The position numbers and the translations under genes were made by a program. Of a DNA stretch of 64,000 bases, positions 51,382 through 61,625 are shown piece after piece. The DNA comes from Comamonas testosteroni (lineage in GTDB: Bacteria > Pseudomonadota > Gammaproteobacteria > Burkholderiales > Burkholderiaceae_C). Location: the NCBI RefSeq assembly GCF_014076415.1, contig NZ_CP043568.1, positions 2,108,001 to 2,172,000 of the forward strand. Direction: 5' to 3'. Position 1 is the stretch's first letter, and each line of letters opens with the position of its first letter. Under the pieces are notes generated by a model that ran no database searches, was not told the DNA's origin, and saw only the letters and a list, made by a program, of their open reading frames with translations.

Positions 51382-54300
51382 GTGACATTGCATCTGACAC
51401 AGTTTGAGGGTGGAAACGCCCTGAGCTCGTTCCGCGCCCAACAGCTTCTGACCGACCTGGTCGCCATCCACCCCAAGATCACCGGCGTATCTGCACGCTT
51501 TGTGCACCTGGTTGCCACCGAGGGAGCAGTTGCGCCCGCATTGCAAGAGCGCCTGTCGGCGCTCTTGACTTATGGTGACCCCTATAAGGGCAGCGCAGAA
51601 GGCCTGGCTTTCATCGTCACCCCCCGCCTGGGCACCATCTCTCCCTGGGCTTCCAAGGCGACCGATATCGCCCGCAACTGCGGCCTGAATGTGTTCCGCG
51701 TGGAGCGCATGACCGAGTATCGCGTGGACATGAAGTCCGGCCTGCTGGGCGGCAAGCCCGAGCTGTCGACAGAGCAGACCGCCCAGGTCGCCGCTTTGCT
51801 GCACGACCGCATGACCGAGTCCGTGTTTGCGACACGCGCGGAGGCCGAGCAGCTGTTCACCACCCTGGCTGCACAGCCCATGGAGTTTGTGGATGTGCTG
51901 GGCGGTGGCCGCGCAGCGCTGGAAACCGCGAACAAGCAATGGGGCCTTGCCCTGGCCGAAGACGAGATCGAGTACCTGGTCAACGCTTTCAACGATCTCA
52001 AGCGCAATCCCACGGACGTGGAACTGATGATGTTCGCGCAGGCGAACTCCGAGCATTGCCGCCACAAGATCTTCAACGCCAAGTTCACCATCGACGGCGT
52101 GGAGCAGGACAAGTCGCTGTTCGGCATGATCCGCAACACCGAAGCCTGCTCGCCCCAGCACACCGTGGTGGCCTATGCAGACAACGCTTCCATCATGGAA
52201 GGCCATGAGGTCGAGCGATTTGTCGCCAAGTTCGATGCCAAGGCAGACGCAGTCAGCGCGCCCAGCTATCAGAAGCAGGCGGCTACCAACCATGTGCTGA
52301 TGAAGGTGGAAACACATAACCACCCCACGGCGATTTCGCCCTTCCCCGGTGCATCGACCGGCAACGGCGGCGAAATCCGTGACGAAGGCGCAACCGGCCG
52401 TGGCTCCAAGCCCAAGGCCGGCCTTACCGGCTTCACCGTCTCCAAGCTCTGGGGCAGCGAAGTCGGCAAGCCCGAGCACATTGCCAGCCCGCTGCAGATC
52501 ATGATCGAAGGCCCTCTGGGTGGCGCGGCGTTCAACAACGAGTTCGGTCGTCCCAATCTGACCGGCTATTTCCGCGAGTACGAGCTGCAGGTCGGCGACA
52601 TCACCCGCGGCTACCACAAGCCCATCATGATCGCCGGCGGCCTGGGCGTGATTGATTCCGAGCTGACCAAGAAGATCGAGTTCCCTGCTGGCACGCTGCT
52701 GATCCAGCTGGGCGGCCCCGGCATGCGCATCGGCATGGGCGGCGGTGCGGCAAGTTCCATGGCTTCGGGCACCAATGCGGCAGAACTGGACTTTGACTCG
52801 GTGCAGCGCGGCAACCCCGAGATCGAGCGCCGTGCACAGGAAGTCATCAACCATTGCTGGCAGCAGGGCGCAGGCAACCCCATCCTGGCCATCCACGACG
52901 TGGGTGCCGGCGGTATCTCCAATGCCTTCCCCGAGCTGACCAACGATGCCGGGCGCGGTGCACGTTTTGACCTGCGAGCCGTCAAGCTCGAAGAGTCAGG
53001 CCTGTCGCCCAAGGAAATCTGGTCCAACGAATCGCAGGAGCGTTACGTGCTGGCCATCGCTCCCGAATCGCTGGAGCAATTCACGGCCTTCTGCGAGCGC
53101 GAGCGCTGCCCGTTTGCCGTCATCGGCACGGCCACCGAAGAGCGCCAACTGGTGCTGGAGGACACGGCGGTCGAGTCCGGCGACCAGAAGTTCCCCGTGG
53201 ACATGCCCATGAACGTGCTGCTGGGCAAGCCGCCCAAGGTGCACAAGGATGTGACCAGCGTGGAGCGCGAGCTGCCCGCCATGGACCTGACCGGCGTGCC
53301 GCTGGAAAAGGCCGTGATCGAAGTGCTGGCCCACCCTACTGTGGCTTCCAAGCGCTTTCTGATCACCATCGGCGACCGCGCCGTCGGTGGCCTGACCCAT
53401 CGCGACCAGATGGTCGGTCCCTGGCAGGTGCCTGTGGCCGACGTGGCCGTGACCCTGGCCGACTACAAGGGCTTCAAGGGTGAAGCCATGGCCATGGGCG
53501 AGCGCACACCGCTGGCCGCCATCAATGCGCCCGCCTCGGGCCGCATGGCCGTGGCCGAAGCCATCACCAATATGCTGGCCGCGCCCATCGAGCTGTCCAA
53601 GGTGAAGATGTCGGCCAACTGGATGGCCGCCTGCGGCGAAGTCGGTGAAGACGCTGCACTGTACGCCACCGTCAAGGCCGTGGGCATGGAGCTGTGCCCT
53701 GCGTTGAACATCTCGATTCCCGTGGGCAAGGACTCCCTGTCCATGCGTACCCAGTGGAGCGAGAACGGCCAGACCAAGAAGGTGACCTCGCCCGTGAGCC
53801 TGATCATCACCGGCTTTGCCGCCATCGACGATGTGCGCACCACGCTCACGCCCCAGCTCAATGCCGGGGTGGAAGACAGCACCCTGGTGCTGATCGACCT
53901 GGGCCGCGGCAAGATGCGCATGGGCGGCTCCATCATCGGTCAGGTGCTCAATCAGTCGGGCAACGAAGTGCCGGATCTGGACGAACCCAAGGATCTGATC
54001 GCCATGGTGGATGCAGTGAACGCACTGCGCGCCAAGGGACTGATCCTGGCCTACCACGACAGGGGTGACGGCGGCCTGCTGGCCACGGCCGCCGAAATGG
54101 CCTTTGCCGGCCATGTGGGCGTGGCCTTGAATGTGGACATGCTGATCACCGAAGGCGATGGCATCTCCGACAGCCGCATGGACAGCGGCGAAGGCAAGAA
54201 CTGGGGCAAGCAGGTCTCCGGCCGTCGCGAAGACCTGACCCTGCGCGCGCTGTTCAACGAAGAGTTGGGCGCCGTGCTGCAGATCAGGACGCAAGACCGT

Positions 54301-55392
54301 GCCGAAGTGTTGCAGGTGCTGCGTGAACATGGCCTTATCCAGTGCAGCCATGTCATCGGCAAGACCCGTCCTGCTTCGTCTCCTGTGGACGCCGGCAAGG
54401 GCGAGCTGCAGGTGTGGCGTGATGCGAACAAGGTGTTCGGCGCAACCCTGTCCGATCTGCACCAGGTCTGGGATGCCGTGAGCTGGAAGATCACCCAGCA
54501 ACGCGACAACCCCGTGTGCGCCGACAGCGAGCATGCTGCGGCGGGCGAACCCAGCGACCCCGGCATGCATGTGCATCTGACGTTCGACCCTCAGGAGAAT
54601 GTGGCAGCGCCCTTCATCAACGTGGCTGCCAAGCCTCGCGTGGCGGTGCTGCGCGAGCAGGGTGTGAACTCCCATGTGGAAATGGCCTACGCCTTCACCG
54701 AAGCCGGCTTTGATGCAGTGGACGTGCACATGAGCGACCTGCAGTCCGGCCGTGCGCAGCTCAAGGACTTCGCCGGCGTGGTGGCCTGCGGTGGCTTCAG
54801 CTACGGCGATACCCTGGGTGCGGGCATTGGCTGGGCGCGTTCCATCACTTTCAACGACCGTCTGTCCGAGCAGTTCCAGGCCTTCTTCGGTCGTACCGAC
54901 ACCTTCGGCCTGGGCGTTTGCAACGGCTGCCAGATGTTCGCCGAACTGGCCGACATCATCCCTGGTGCACAGGATTGGCCGCGCTTCACGCAAAACCAGA
55001 GTAACCGCTTCGAGGCGCGTCTGAGCATGGTGGAAGTGCTGGAGTCGCCCAGCCTGTTCCTGCAAGGCATGGCCGGCTCCCGTCTGCCCATCGCCGTGGC
55101 GCATGGCGAGGGCTTTGCCAACTTCCAGTTCCGTGGCAATGCCGAGCAGGTGGTCAAGTCCATGCGCTATGTGGACAATCACGGCCAGCCTACCGAGCAG
55201 TATCCGTTCAACCCCAACGGCTCGGCTGGCGGGCTGACCGCAGTGGCCACGGCTGATGGCCGCTTCACCGCGATGATGCCTCACCCCGAGCGCGTGTTCC
55301 GCAATGTGCAGATGAGCTGGACTTCGGGCGACAAGTCCGAATTCAGCCCCTGGATGCGCGTCTGGCGCAACGCACGCAAGTGGCTGGGTTGA
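51382..55392 (+). CDS. purL: Phosphoribosylformylglycinamidine synthase (FGAM synthase)
   Basis: A 1336-residue single-chain enzyme for the fourth step of purine synthesis (FGAR + Gln + ATP to FGAM). Start GTG 51382. Order: N-terminal linker domain, ATP/FGAR synthase halves ([60 protein letters not shown]), and a C-terminal glutaminase with Cys in [19 protein letters not shown] and the His/Glu of [10 protein letters not shown]. Length is typical of the large proteobacterial PurL. A strong terminator follows directly. Confidence 0.97.
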   Translation: MTLHLTQFEGGNALSSFRAQQLLTDLVAIHPKITGVSARFVHLVATEGAVAPALQERLSALLTYGDPYKGSAEGLAFIVTPRLGTISPWASKATDIARNCGLNVFRVERMTEYRVDMKSGLLGGKPELSTEQTAQVAALLHDRMTESVFATRAEAEQLFTTLAAQPMEFVDVLGGGRAALETANKQWGLALAEDEIEYLVNAFNDLKRNPTDVELMMFAQANSEHCRHKIFNAKFTIDGVEQDKSLFGMIRNTEACSPQHTVVAYADNASIMEGHEVERFVAKFDAKADAVSAPSYQKQAATNHVLMKVETHNHPTAISPFPGASTGNGGEIRDEGATGRGSKPKAGLTGFTVSKLWGSEVGKPEHIASPLQIMIEGPLGGAAFNNEFGRPNLTGYFREYELQVGDITRGYHKPIMIAGGLGVIDSELTKKIEFPAGTLLIQLGGPGMRIGMGGGAASSMASGTNAAELDFDSVQRGNPEIERRAQEVINHCWQQGAGNPILAIHDVGAGGISNAFPELTNDAGRGARFDLRAVKLEESGLSPKEIWSNESQERYVLAIAPESLEQFTAFCERERCPFAVIGTATEERQLVLEDTAVESGDQKFPVDMPMNVLLGKPPKVHKDVTSVERELPAMDLTGVPLEKAVIEVLAHPTVASKRFLITIGDRAVGGLTHRDQMVGPWQVPVADVAVTLADYKGFKGEAMAMGERTPLAAINAPASGRMAVAEAITNMLAAPIELSKVKMSANWMAACGEVGEDAALYATVKAVGMELCPALNISIPVGKDSLSMRTQWSENGQTKKVTSPVSLIITGFAAIDDVRTTLTPQLNAGVEDSTLVLIDLGRGKMRMGGSIIGQVLNQSGNEVPDLDEPKDLIAMVDAVNALRAKGLILAYHDRGDGGLLATAAEMAFAGHVGVALNVDMLITEGDGISDSRMDSGEGKNWGKQVSGRREDLTLRALFNEELGAVLQIRTQDRAEVLQVLREHGLIQCSHVIGKTRPASSPVDAGKGELQVWRDANKVFGATLSDLHQVWDAVSWKITQQRDNPVCADSEHAAAGEPSDPGMHVHLTFDPQENVAAPFINVAAKPRVAVLREQGVNSHVEMAYAFTEAGFDAVDVHMSDLQSGRAQLKDFAGVVACGGFSYGDTLGAGIGWARSITFNDRLSEQFQAFFGRTDTFGLGVCNGCQMFAELADIIPGAQDWPRFTQNQSNRFEARLSMVEVLESPSLFLQGMAGSRLPIAVAHGEGFANFQFRGNAEQVVKSMRYVDNHGQPTEQYPFNPNGSAGGLTAVATADGRFTAMMPHPERVFRNVQMSWTSGDKSEFSPWMRVWRNARKWLG

Positions 55393-55416
55393 TCCCCTGG
55401 CACTGCTAGTGCAATC

Positions 55417-55447
55417 AAAAGGCTCTGCATTGTGCAGAGCCTTTTTT
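55417..55447 (+). terminator. Terminator of purL
   Basis: AAAAGGCTCTGC pairs with GCAGAGCCTTTT around ATTGT, followed by a T-run. Confidence 0.9.
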
Positions 55448-55522
55448 CATGTCTCATGGCCTTATGGAGATCGGTTGCAGGCAAGGGTGAGTCGCTTTAC
55501 GCGTTCTGTTGAAGGCCTGTGC

Positions 55523-55789
55523 CTAGATCGTTTCGAGCTGCTGCATCAGATGCTGGCGCATCAGCTCGGCCATCTTTGTGGCTGGTTTTGCGTCCACATG
55601 CCAGCTGCCGTGGCGGGTGAGGATCTCGAAGCCTCGTCGCATGTCCGGCACGTGGTGACTCAATGCATAGCCGATCAACTGCGCTTTGTGGCAGGCCATC
55701 TGGGCTTGCGGCACGGTTGCCGGTACCAATGAAGCCGCTGCCGCAACTGCCTCGCCATCCGGATGCTGATCGAAAATGTCTTGGCTCAT
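55523..55789 (-). CDS. Small helical protein of unknown function
   Basis: An 88-residue soluble protein reading MSQDIFDQHPDGEAVAAAAS, LVPATVPQAQMACHKAQLIG and so on to QHLMQQLETI. ATG 55789 has GGAG about 11 bases upstream. A single Cys and several His are present, with no membrane segment. An overlapping longer frame (55497-55850) is a shadow with Arg/Ser-rich noise. No family recognised. It converges with purL across the terminator. Confidence 0.55.
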   Translation of the reverse strand: MSQDIFDQHPDGEAVAAAASLVPATVPQAQMACHKAQLIGYALSHHVPDMRRGFEILTRHGSWHVDAKPATKMAELMRQHLMQQLETI

Positions 55790-56227
55790 GACTCAAGGCT
55801 CCAGCCAGGGCATGCTTGGCAGTCCCTGGCGTAGGTGTTGAATAGCGCATGCTTCAGCTGCACCGACTTCCTCGCCGCAGTCGCTGATGCTTTGACAGCA
55901 TCAAGCCCGCAACATGCGGGAGCCAGTCAAAGGCCGCGAATGCCTGGCTCTGCAACAGATATTCCCAGCGTGACTGTTGCTGAGGCCGGCATGGCGACAG
56001 CTATCGAGCGGGCAACGCTGATTTTGGGCTGCTTCATGCATGTAAGGCGGGCGAATGCCTTGACTCTCAAGTCAGGCGTGCGTCCGGGCGCAGAGATGTA
56101 GCTGCTTCATGTCAAAATCCATCGATTGGTGTGAATAGGTGCAGTAGCTCTGTGCAAAGGGCTGCTGCTGTTTGCCGCTGGTGCAGCGTCGTTAGGCGGC
56201 GCCAGCATGGCTTGGGTATGACAATGG
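55790..56227. other. Gene-poor stretch before the XRE gene
   Basis: About 440 bases with no supported gene on either strand. The right end probably carries the promoter of the XRE regulator next to its operator-like palindromes. Confidence 0.4.
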
Positions 56228-56273
56228 TACGCAAATGCGTATATTTGTCAATATTAAGTTACGCATATGGGTA
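56228..56273 (+). promoter_or_regulatory. Two palindromic operator-like sites over the XRE start
   Basis: TACGCA-AA-TGCGTA (56228-56241) is a perfect palindrome. TACGCA-TA-TGGGTA (56260-56273), 32 bases away centre to centre, is a near-copy spanning the ATG at 56267. Such paired sites suggest the repressor controls its own expression. Confidence 0.55.
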
Positions 56274-56641
56274 TTGGTTCGCGTTTGCGTGAGGAACGAG
56301 AACGCCTTGGTTTGAATCAGGAAGGGTTTGGCCAACTTGGCGGCGTGCGCAAGCAGGCGCAACTGCTCTATGAGAAAGACGAACGAAAGCCGGATAGCGA
56401 GTACCTTGCTGCAGTTGCCGCAGCAGGCGTTGATGTGCTGTTTGTGCTGACCGGCCAGCGTCAGTCAGATTTGCCAGCGGAGGATGCCAGCGAACAGCTT
56501 TTGCTGGATCACTTTCGACGCTGTTCCTCGGCTGCCAAACAGCATCTCTTGCAGTCTTCTATTTTGTTGGCAACGGGCCTGTCAGATGAAGTGTCGTCAG
56601 TGGCCGAATCACCGACCCGCAACCGGCTGCCAAGGCCTTGA
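56267..56641 (+). CDS. XRE-family helix-turn-helix regulator
   Basis: A 124-residue DNA-binding protein. Residues 1-60 form the Cro/CI fold (IGSRLREERERLGLNQEGFG, GVRKQAQLLYEKDERKPDSE, YLAAVAAAGVDVLFVLTGQR), closely resembling phage-type repressors whose helices end in DVLFVLTG. The C-terminal half is a helix without a protease domain. ATG 56267 lies inside the second operator-like palindrome and lacks a strong ribosome site, so expression is likely low and self-limited. No phage genes are adjacent. Confidence 0.82.
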   Translation: MGIGSRLREERERLGLNQEGFGQLGGVRKQAQLLYEKDERKPDSEYLAAVAAAGVDVLFVLTGQRQSDLPAEDASEQLLLDHFRRCSSAAKQHLLQSSILLATGLSDEVSSVAESPTRNRLPRP

Positions 56642-57169
56642 CATAGGGTGTGTGGCTTCGCAGGCGTCCTGGCCGGTTTGACCCAGAGAAGCCAGATCCT
56701 CAGTATCCATTCGACAGCCGCATGGGTAGCCAGCTGCTGTTGCGAGCAGCTTGAACGGCATGAGCACCTACGCCGGGTCAAGCTATTGGTAAGCAAAAGT
56801 AGCACGGATGCTAAGGTGTGGCGGCAGCGGAGTCGGCACTTGCATCTGCGGCGGTAGTGATGACTCCGGCAATTGCTTGAAAGCGCGGCGCTGCAAATGA
56901 GTGAAGAAGCCGGGTGATGCATGTCAGCCGGCTTCTTTATGTTCTGATTTTTTGTACGTTTTCATCGGCACAGTGCCGTGGCGATGATAGGCTGACGCAT
57001 TGCGCGCAACGGTTTGCGCGGTCTGTCAAAACACGGTTTTTGCCGCGCTGAAAGCACTGTTTCAGCAAAGTGCGGACGAGGTTTTTCGAGGGTAGTCTCG
57101 CACTCGCCCTTGGTGCGTTAGCGCCTCGAACTATCAAGATATGGCGTCGATTCGGGACGGGAGACATTG
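56642..57169. other. Gene-poor stretch with one terminator
   Basis: No supported gene in about 530 bases. A perfect 10-bp stem AAGAAGCCGG / CCGGCTTCTT at 56904-56937 followed by TTATG probably ends the XRE transcript. The right end must hold the promoter of the SWIM operon. Confidence 0.5.
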
Positions 57170-58582
57170 GTGTCGCGTGTATTAGCAACGGAAGCGGAAG
57201 TTTTGGCACTGTCGCCGGATGCTGCGTCATCCAAGGCGGCCAAGGGACTGCAGTCCATGAGCAAATGGCCGAACACAGGCAGCAATGATGCTGCGGTATG
57301 GGGGGAGTGCCAGGGCAGCGGCAGCAAGCCGTATCAGACTCAGGTCGATCTGAGCGGTCCGGCCTTCAAGTGCTCCTGCCCCAGCCGCAAGTTCCCCTGC
57401 AAGCATGGGCTGGCGCTGATGCTGCTGCGCGCAGGCGGCCAGGTGCCGGAGGGCGGCGAGCCCCCGGAGTGGGTCAGCAACTGGTTGGGTGGTCGTCAGC
57501 AAAAAGCCGAACAGAAAGAGGCCAAGGCGGCGGCCATTGCCGCTGCGCCGGTTGCCGATCAGGAGGCTCTGGCCAGACAGCAGGCCAAGCGCGAGGACAA
57601 ACGCTGGGACAAGGTTGCTGGCGGCATGCATGAACTGTCGCTATGGATGCAGGACATGGTGCGCACCGGTCTGGCCAATCAGGCCGGCGACAGTCAGGCG
57701 CGCCAGCACTGGAACACCATGGCGGCACGCATGGTGGATGCCCAGGCCACGGGCATGGCCGCACGAATCAGGGAAGCCTGGGAGCTGGTGGACAGCCACC
57801 CGACCTGGCCGCGTGACCTGCTGGTGCAGCTTGGCCATTGGCAACTGCTGGTGGACGCGGTGCAGCGGCGTGACTCGCTGAGCCCAGAGGTGAAGGCCGA
57901 CGTGATGGCTGCCCTGGGCTGGCCCATGGACAAGGCCGAAGTGCAGGCCCGTGGCGAGACCATCAGCGACGATTGGCGGGTGCTGGGCCAGCGCCTGATC
58001 GAGCGCGAGGGTCGACTGCTGGAGCGCCGCGTCTGGTTGCAGGGCCTCAATACCGGCCGCGTGGCCCTGATGCTGGACTATGCCCAGGGCGGGCGCGGGT
58101 TCGAGACGGCCTGGGTGAGCGGCGGCGCCTACCGCACAGCCTTGAGCTTCTACCCTGGCAGGGCGAGCTTGCGGGCGGTTGCCGTCAATGGGGTTGAAGC
58201 ACTCGACAGCTGCGATGCCGCTGCCCTGGCGCTCAAGGCTCTGGGCGAACCTTTGCAACAACTGGGCGAGCGCATTGCCGCCAATGCGCTGCAGCCGGTG
58301 CAGCCGCTGTGGTGTGCGAATGCCCAACTGCTGTATGCCGAGGGGCAATGGCTGGTGGGCTGGCCCACAGGGCAGAGCCAGGCGGCGCCGGTGCCAGCCG
58401 TAATTGCCGATGATGAAGCCTGGCGGCTGCTGGCGCTGAGCGGCGGCACGCCTCTTGCCCTGTTTGGCGAGTGGGAGTCCGGGCCGCAACTGGGGCGCTG
58501 GCGCTTGCTCAGCGCCTGGCAGCACGATGCTCACAGCCAGGCCTTGTCCCCCATCTGGCAGAACCAAGGAGAGATGCGATGA
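57170..58582 (+). CDS. SWIM zinc-finger protein, first gene of a MoxR-type operon
   Basis: A 470-residue protein starting at GTG 57170 after a GGGAG site. The SWIM finger is at about residues 65-85: FKCSCPSRKFPCKHGLALML (CxCx7CxH), a zinc fold that binds DNA or protein. The rest is helical and alanine-rich with conserved W/R patches and no enzyme motif. Its stop overlaps the DUF5691 start (ATGA at 58579). The order SWIM, DUF5691, MoxR, DUF5682 is a conserved gene neighbourhood whose function is, to my knowledge, not established. Confidence 0.85.
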   Translation: MSRVLATEAEVLALSPDAASSKAAKGLQSMSKWPNTGSNDAAVWGECQGSGSKPYQTQVDLSGPAFKCSCPSRKFPCKHGLALMLLRAGGQVPEGGEPPEWVSNWLGGRQQKAEQKEAKAAAIAAAPVADQEALARQQAKREDKRWDKVAGGMHELSLWMQDMVRTGLANQAGDSQARQHWNTMAARMVDAQATGMAARIREAWELVDSHPTWPRDLLVQLGHWQLLVDAVQRRDSLSPEVKADVMAALGWPMDKAEVQARGETISDDWRVLGQRLIEREGRLLERRVWLQGLNTGRVALMLDYAQGGRGFETAWVSGGAYRTALSFYPGRASLRAVAVNGVEALDSCDAAALALKALGEPLQQLGERIAANALQPVQPLWCANAQLLYAEGQWLVGWPTGQSQAAPVPAVIADDEAWRLLALSGGTPLALFGEWESGPQLGRWRLLSAWQHDAHSQALSPIWQNQGEMR

Positions 58583-60333
58583 GCAGCGCCAATTTATGGG
58601 CTGCGCTGCAGCAGTCAAGTCTGGTCGGCGCGGACAGGCTGGCCGTACCTGCGGTGCTGACCGCACAGGTCGATACCGCAGCCAGCCCCGGTTTGCAAGC
58701 CATGCAAGCCGCCTGGCTGCAGCCGGCTGCATCAACGGCTGCGCAGCTGCTGAGGGCCAGCGCCGTCGCAGCCGTCCTGGAGCGGGCGGGCTGGCAACCC
58801 GGTGCGCAGGTTCGGCTCGGCGCACCTTTGAGCTCCCCGGCATTGCCTGCCGACGAGTCTCGTTGTGCGCCCGAGGATGAGCGCTTGCATGGCCTGATGC
58901 GTGATGTGTTGCAGCATGGGCCCGAGAGCATGCTGGCTCCCATGTTTCATGCCCTCGATCAGGCTGGACAGCGCTTGCCCTATGCGCTTCTGGTCGAGGC
59001 TTTGAACGAAGGCCGCCGTTCTGTGGAATTGCGTACCTGGCTGACGCCGGTGCTTGGCGAGCGAGGACGCTGGCTGGCCGGGCTCAACCCGCAATGGAGC
59101 TATGCCAGCGGCGTGCAGGAAACGGCCAATGCCGAGCTGATCTGGCAGGAGGGCTCCATCGAGCAGCGCGTGGCGCTGCTGCACAGCGAACGTGAGACCG
59201 ATGCAGACCGGGCGCGCGCCAGACTGGAAGCCAGCTTGAAGGAGCTCAATGCCAAGGAACGTGCGCCCATGGTGCTGGCCCTGGGCGTGGGACTGTCCAT
59301 GGCGGACGAGCCGCTGCTGGAAAAGCTGCTGACCGATCGCAGCAAGGAGGTGCGCGAGAACGCGGCCCGTCTGCTCTCGCGTCTGCCGCAAAGCGCGCAC
59401 AGCCTGCGCATCACGGGCTGGCTGCAGTCCATGCTGAGTCGCAATGCCAAGGGGGAATGGCAGGTCGAGCCGCCCGAGGAGGGCAGCAAGGACTGGGAAC
59501 GCGACGGCATTGCGCTGCAACCGCCAGCCTATATCAAGGGCGTGAAAGCCTGGTGGCTGCAGCAGATGGTGGAGCTTGCGCCCCTCGATTTCTGGCTGCA
59601 GACCCTGGAGATGACGCCCGAGCGGCTCTGGGACTGGAGCCGCCGCAGCGACTGGAAGACCGCTTTGCGCCAGGGCTGGCTGGCGGCCCTGCGCGATCAG
59701 CCCGATGTGCGCTGGATTGCGCTGCTGCAGACCATGGAGCGCGATTCACGAGCCCAGGCGTTGCTGTCGGCCCTGCTGGACCGGCTGAGCCAGCAGGAGC
59801 GCGAAGCGCTGTGGCAGACGCAGTTGCAGCAGGCCAAGGGCAGCCTGGTGGACCGCATCAACACCATCGAGAGCAGCATGCCCGTGGTTGGCGTGTTTTC
59901 TCAATCCATGTCTGAGCAACTGATGGACGCTCTGGACAAGGCGCTGGGCGGCAAACAGGCCACAGGCAGCTGGCATAGCTGGCAGGCCGATCAGGCCGTG
60001 CTGGCCTGCGCGCGCCGACTGCATCCGGCCGTTCTGCCGCGCTTTGTGCGACTCTGGCGTCAGCCTCCACAGGCTGAGGAACTTGCCGTGCCGCAGCCAC
60101 CCGAGGCAGCTGCTCCGTCAGGGCTGGCCGGGCTCTGGAAAAAGCTGGTATCCAAGGTGGCCGATGCGACCGAAGAGGTCGCCGCAGTGGCTGCGGAAAG
60201 CACCCTGACGCCCGAACAACAGGCGCGGCTGGAGCGCGCCCGTCTGCGCCCCTGGGATGACGAGCGCGTGCTCGAGCAACTCAACCGTATTGTCGATCTG
60301 CGCCTGGCCCTGCATGCTGCACTGAGCGCCTAA
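58579..60333 (+). CDS. DUF5691 family protein
   Basis: A 584-residue soluble protein beginning MSSANLWAALQQSSLVGADR. Largely helical, with a HEAT-like segment (EKLLTDRSKEVRENAARLLSRLPQ) in the middle and the repeated WLQPAAS / WLTPVLGERG type blocks. No catalytic motif seen. It matches DUF5691 by context and length; this family accompanies SWIM and MoxR genes. It may be a scaffold or adaptor of the ATPase complex, by inference only. Starts within the SWIM gene stop. Confidence 0.75.
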   Translation: MSSANLWAALQQSSLVGADRLAVPAVLTAQVDTAASPGLQAMQAAWLQPAASTAAQLLRASAVAAVLERAGWQPGAQVRLGAPLSSPALPADESRCAPEDERLHGLMRDVLQHGPESMLAPMFHALDQAGQRLPYALLVEALNEGRRSVELRTWLTPVLGERGRWLAGLNPQWSYASGVQETANAELIWQEGSIEQRVALLHSERETDADRARARLEASLKELNAKERAPMVLALGVGLSMADEPLLEKLLTDRSKEVRENAARLLSRLPQSAHSLRITGWLQSMLSRNAKGEWQVEPPEEGSKDWERDGIALQPPAYIKGVKAWWLQQMVELAPLDFWLQTLEMTPERLWDWSRRSDWKTALRQGWLAALRDQPDVRWIALLQTMERDSRAQALLSALLDRLSQQEREALWQTQLQQAKGSLVDRINTIESSMPVVGVFSQSMSEQLMDALDKALGGKQATGSWHSWQADQAVLACARRLHPAVLPRFVRLWRQPPQAEELAVPQPPEAAAPSGLAGLWKKLVSKVADATEEVAAVAAESTLTPEQQARLERARLRPWDDERVLEQLNRIVDLRLALHAALSA

Positions 60334-60370
60334 GCCTTCGAATTTTTCTGCATTCAACCCGAAAGTCACC

Positions 60371-61453
60371 ATGAGCCAAGTACTACGTCAGCACGCCGAG
60401 GCGCAATTTGCCGAAGAACTCGATGCCCTGCAGAAGGTGGACGACCGTCCGCGCCCGCCCAACTGGAAGCTCTCGCCCTGGGCCGTGCTCCAGTATCTGA
60501 TGGGTGGGAAGCTCAGCAACGGGTTTGAGCTCAGCCCCAAATACATCGGCAATCCGCGCCTGATGGAGATTGCCGTGTCCACACTGGCCACCGATCGTGC
60601 CTTGCTGCTGTATGGCGTGCCCGGCACGGCCAAATCCTGGGTGTCCGAGCATCTGTCTGCGGCCGTGAGCGGCGATTCGACCATGCTGATCCAGGGCACG
60701 GCCGGCACCAGCGAGGAGCAGCTGCGCTATGGCTGGAACTATGCCCAGTTGCTGGCCCACGGTCCGTCCGAGAAAGCACTGATTCCCAGCCCGCTGGTCA
60801 ATGCCATGAAGTTGGGCAAGATTGCGCGCATCGAGGAGCTCACACGTATTCCCGCCGATGTGCAGGACACGCTGATCACCGTGCTGTCCGAAAAGACGCT
60901 GCCTGTGCCGGAGCTGTCCATGGAGTTCCAGGCCGTGCAGGGCTTTTCGGTCATTGCCACGGCGAACAATCGCGACAAGGGCGTCAACGAGCTGTCCAGC
61001 GCCCTGAAGCGCCGCTTCAACACTGTTGTGCTGCCTGTGCCGGCCTCGCAGGACGAGGAGGTGCAGATCGTCACCAAACGCGTGGCCGAGCAGGGGCGGG
61101 CGCTGCAGTTGCCCACCGAGCCGCCTGCACTGCAGGAGGTGCGCCGTGTGGTGCAGATTTTCCGCGAGCTGCGCCACGGCCAGACCGAGGACGGCAAGAC
61201 CGTGCGCGTGAAGTCGCCCAGCTCCACGCTGTCCACGGCAGAGGCCATCTCGGTCATCAACAGCGGCATGGCGCTGGCTGGCCATTTCGGCGATGGCGTG
61301 CTGCGCGCGGCCGATGTGGCCTCGGGCCTGCTGGGAGCCGTGATCAAGGACCCGGTGCAGGACACGGTGGTATGGAAGGAATATCTGGAAACCGTGGTCA
61401 AGGAGCGTAGCGACTGGAAGGATCTGTACCGCGCCTGCCGCGAGCAACTGTAA
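60371..61453 (+). CDS. MoxR-family AAA+ ATPase
   Basis: A 360-residue AAA+ protein. Walker A is LLLYGVPGTAKSWVSEHL (GVPGTAKS); Walker B is replaced by KIARIEELTRIPADVQDTL, where the usual DE is EE; sensor 1 is SVIATANNRDKGVNEL; the arginine-finger region is SSALKRRFNTV. MoxR ATPases remodel partner proteins, usually with a von Willebrand factor A protein, which may be encoded just past the window. Lies between DUF5691 and DUF5682 genes with short gaps. Confidence 0.9.
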   Translation: MSQVLRQHAEAQFAEELDALQKVDDRPRPPNWKLSPWAVLQYLMGGKLSNGFELSPKYIGNPRLMEIAVSTLATDRALLLYGVPGTAKSWVSEHLSAAVSGDSTMLIQGTAGTSEEQLRYGWNYAQLLAHGPSEKALIPSPLVNAMKLGKIARIEELTRIPADVQDTLITVLSEKTLPVPELSMEFQAVQGFSVIATANNRDKGVNELSSALKRRFNTVVLPVPASQDEEVQIVTKRVAEQGRALQLPTEPPALQEVRRVVQIFRELRHGQTEDGKTVRVKSPSSTLSTAEAISVINSGMALAGHFGDGVLRAADVASGLLGAVIKDPVQDTVVWKEYLETVVKERSDWKDLYRACREQL

Positions 61454-61625
61454 TTCGGCGAGCGGCTGCCACAGCCCTTGATACTTCGTTGCTTTGTCTC
61501 GCCGTAGCGCTGCTACTGTCTTCGACAAAGACGCCTCGTCTCAAGCGCGAATCTTTGATTCGCTGGGCTGTGCCAACCGCATTGAAATGCAGTCGCTCCT
61601 CAAGAATTTCTGATTGACCCAGCCC

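Noticed and set aside
52996..55284. A 762-codon open frame antisense to purL
   Set aside because: High-GC shadow of a conserved enzyme gene; His/Gln/Gly-rich translation without motifs.
55497..55850. A 117-codon minus-strand frame overlapping 55523-55789
   Set aside because: Arg/Ser/Gly-rich noise; the alternative 88-residue frame has balanced composition and a helical pattern.
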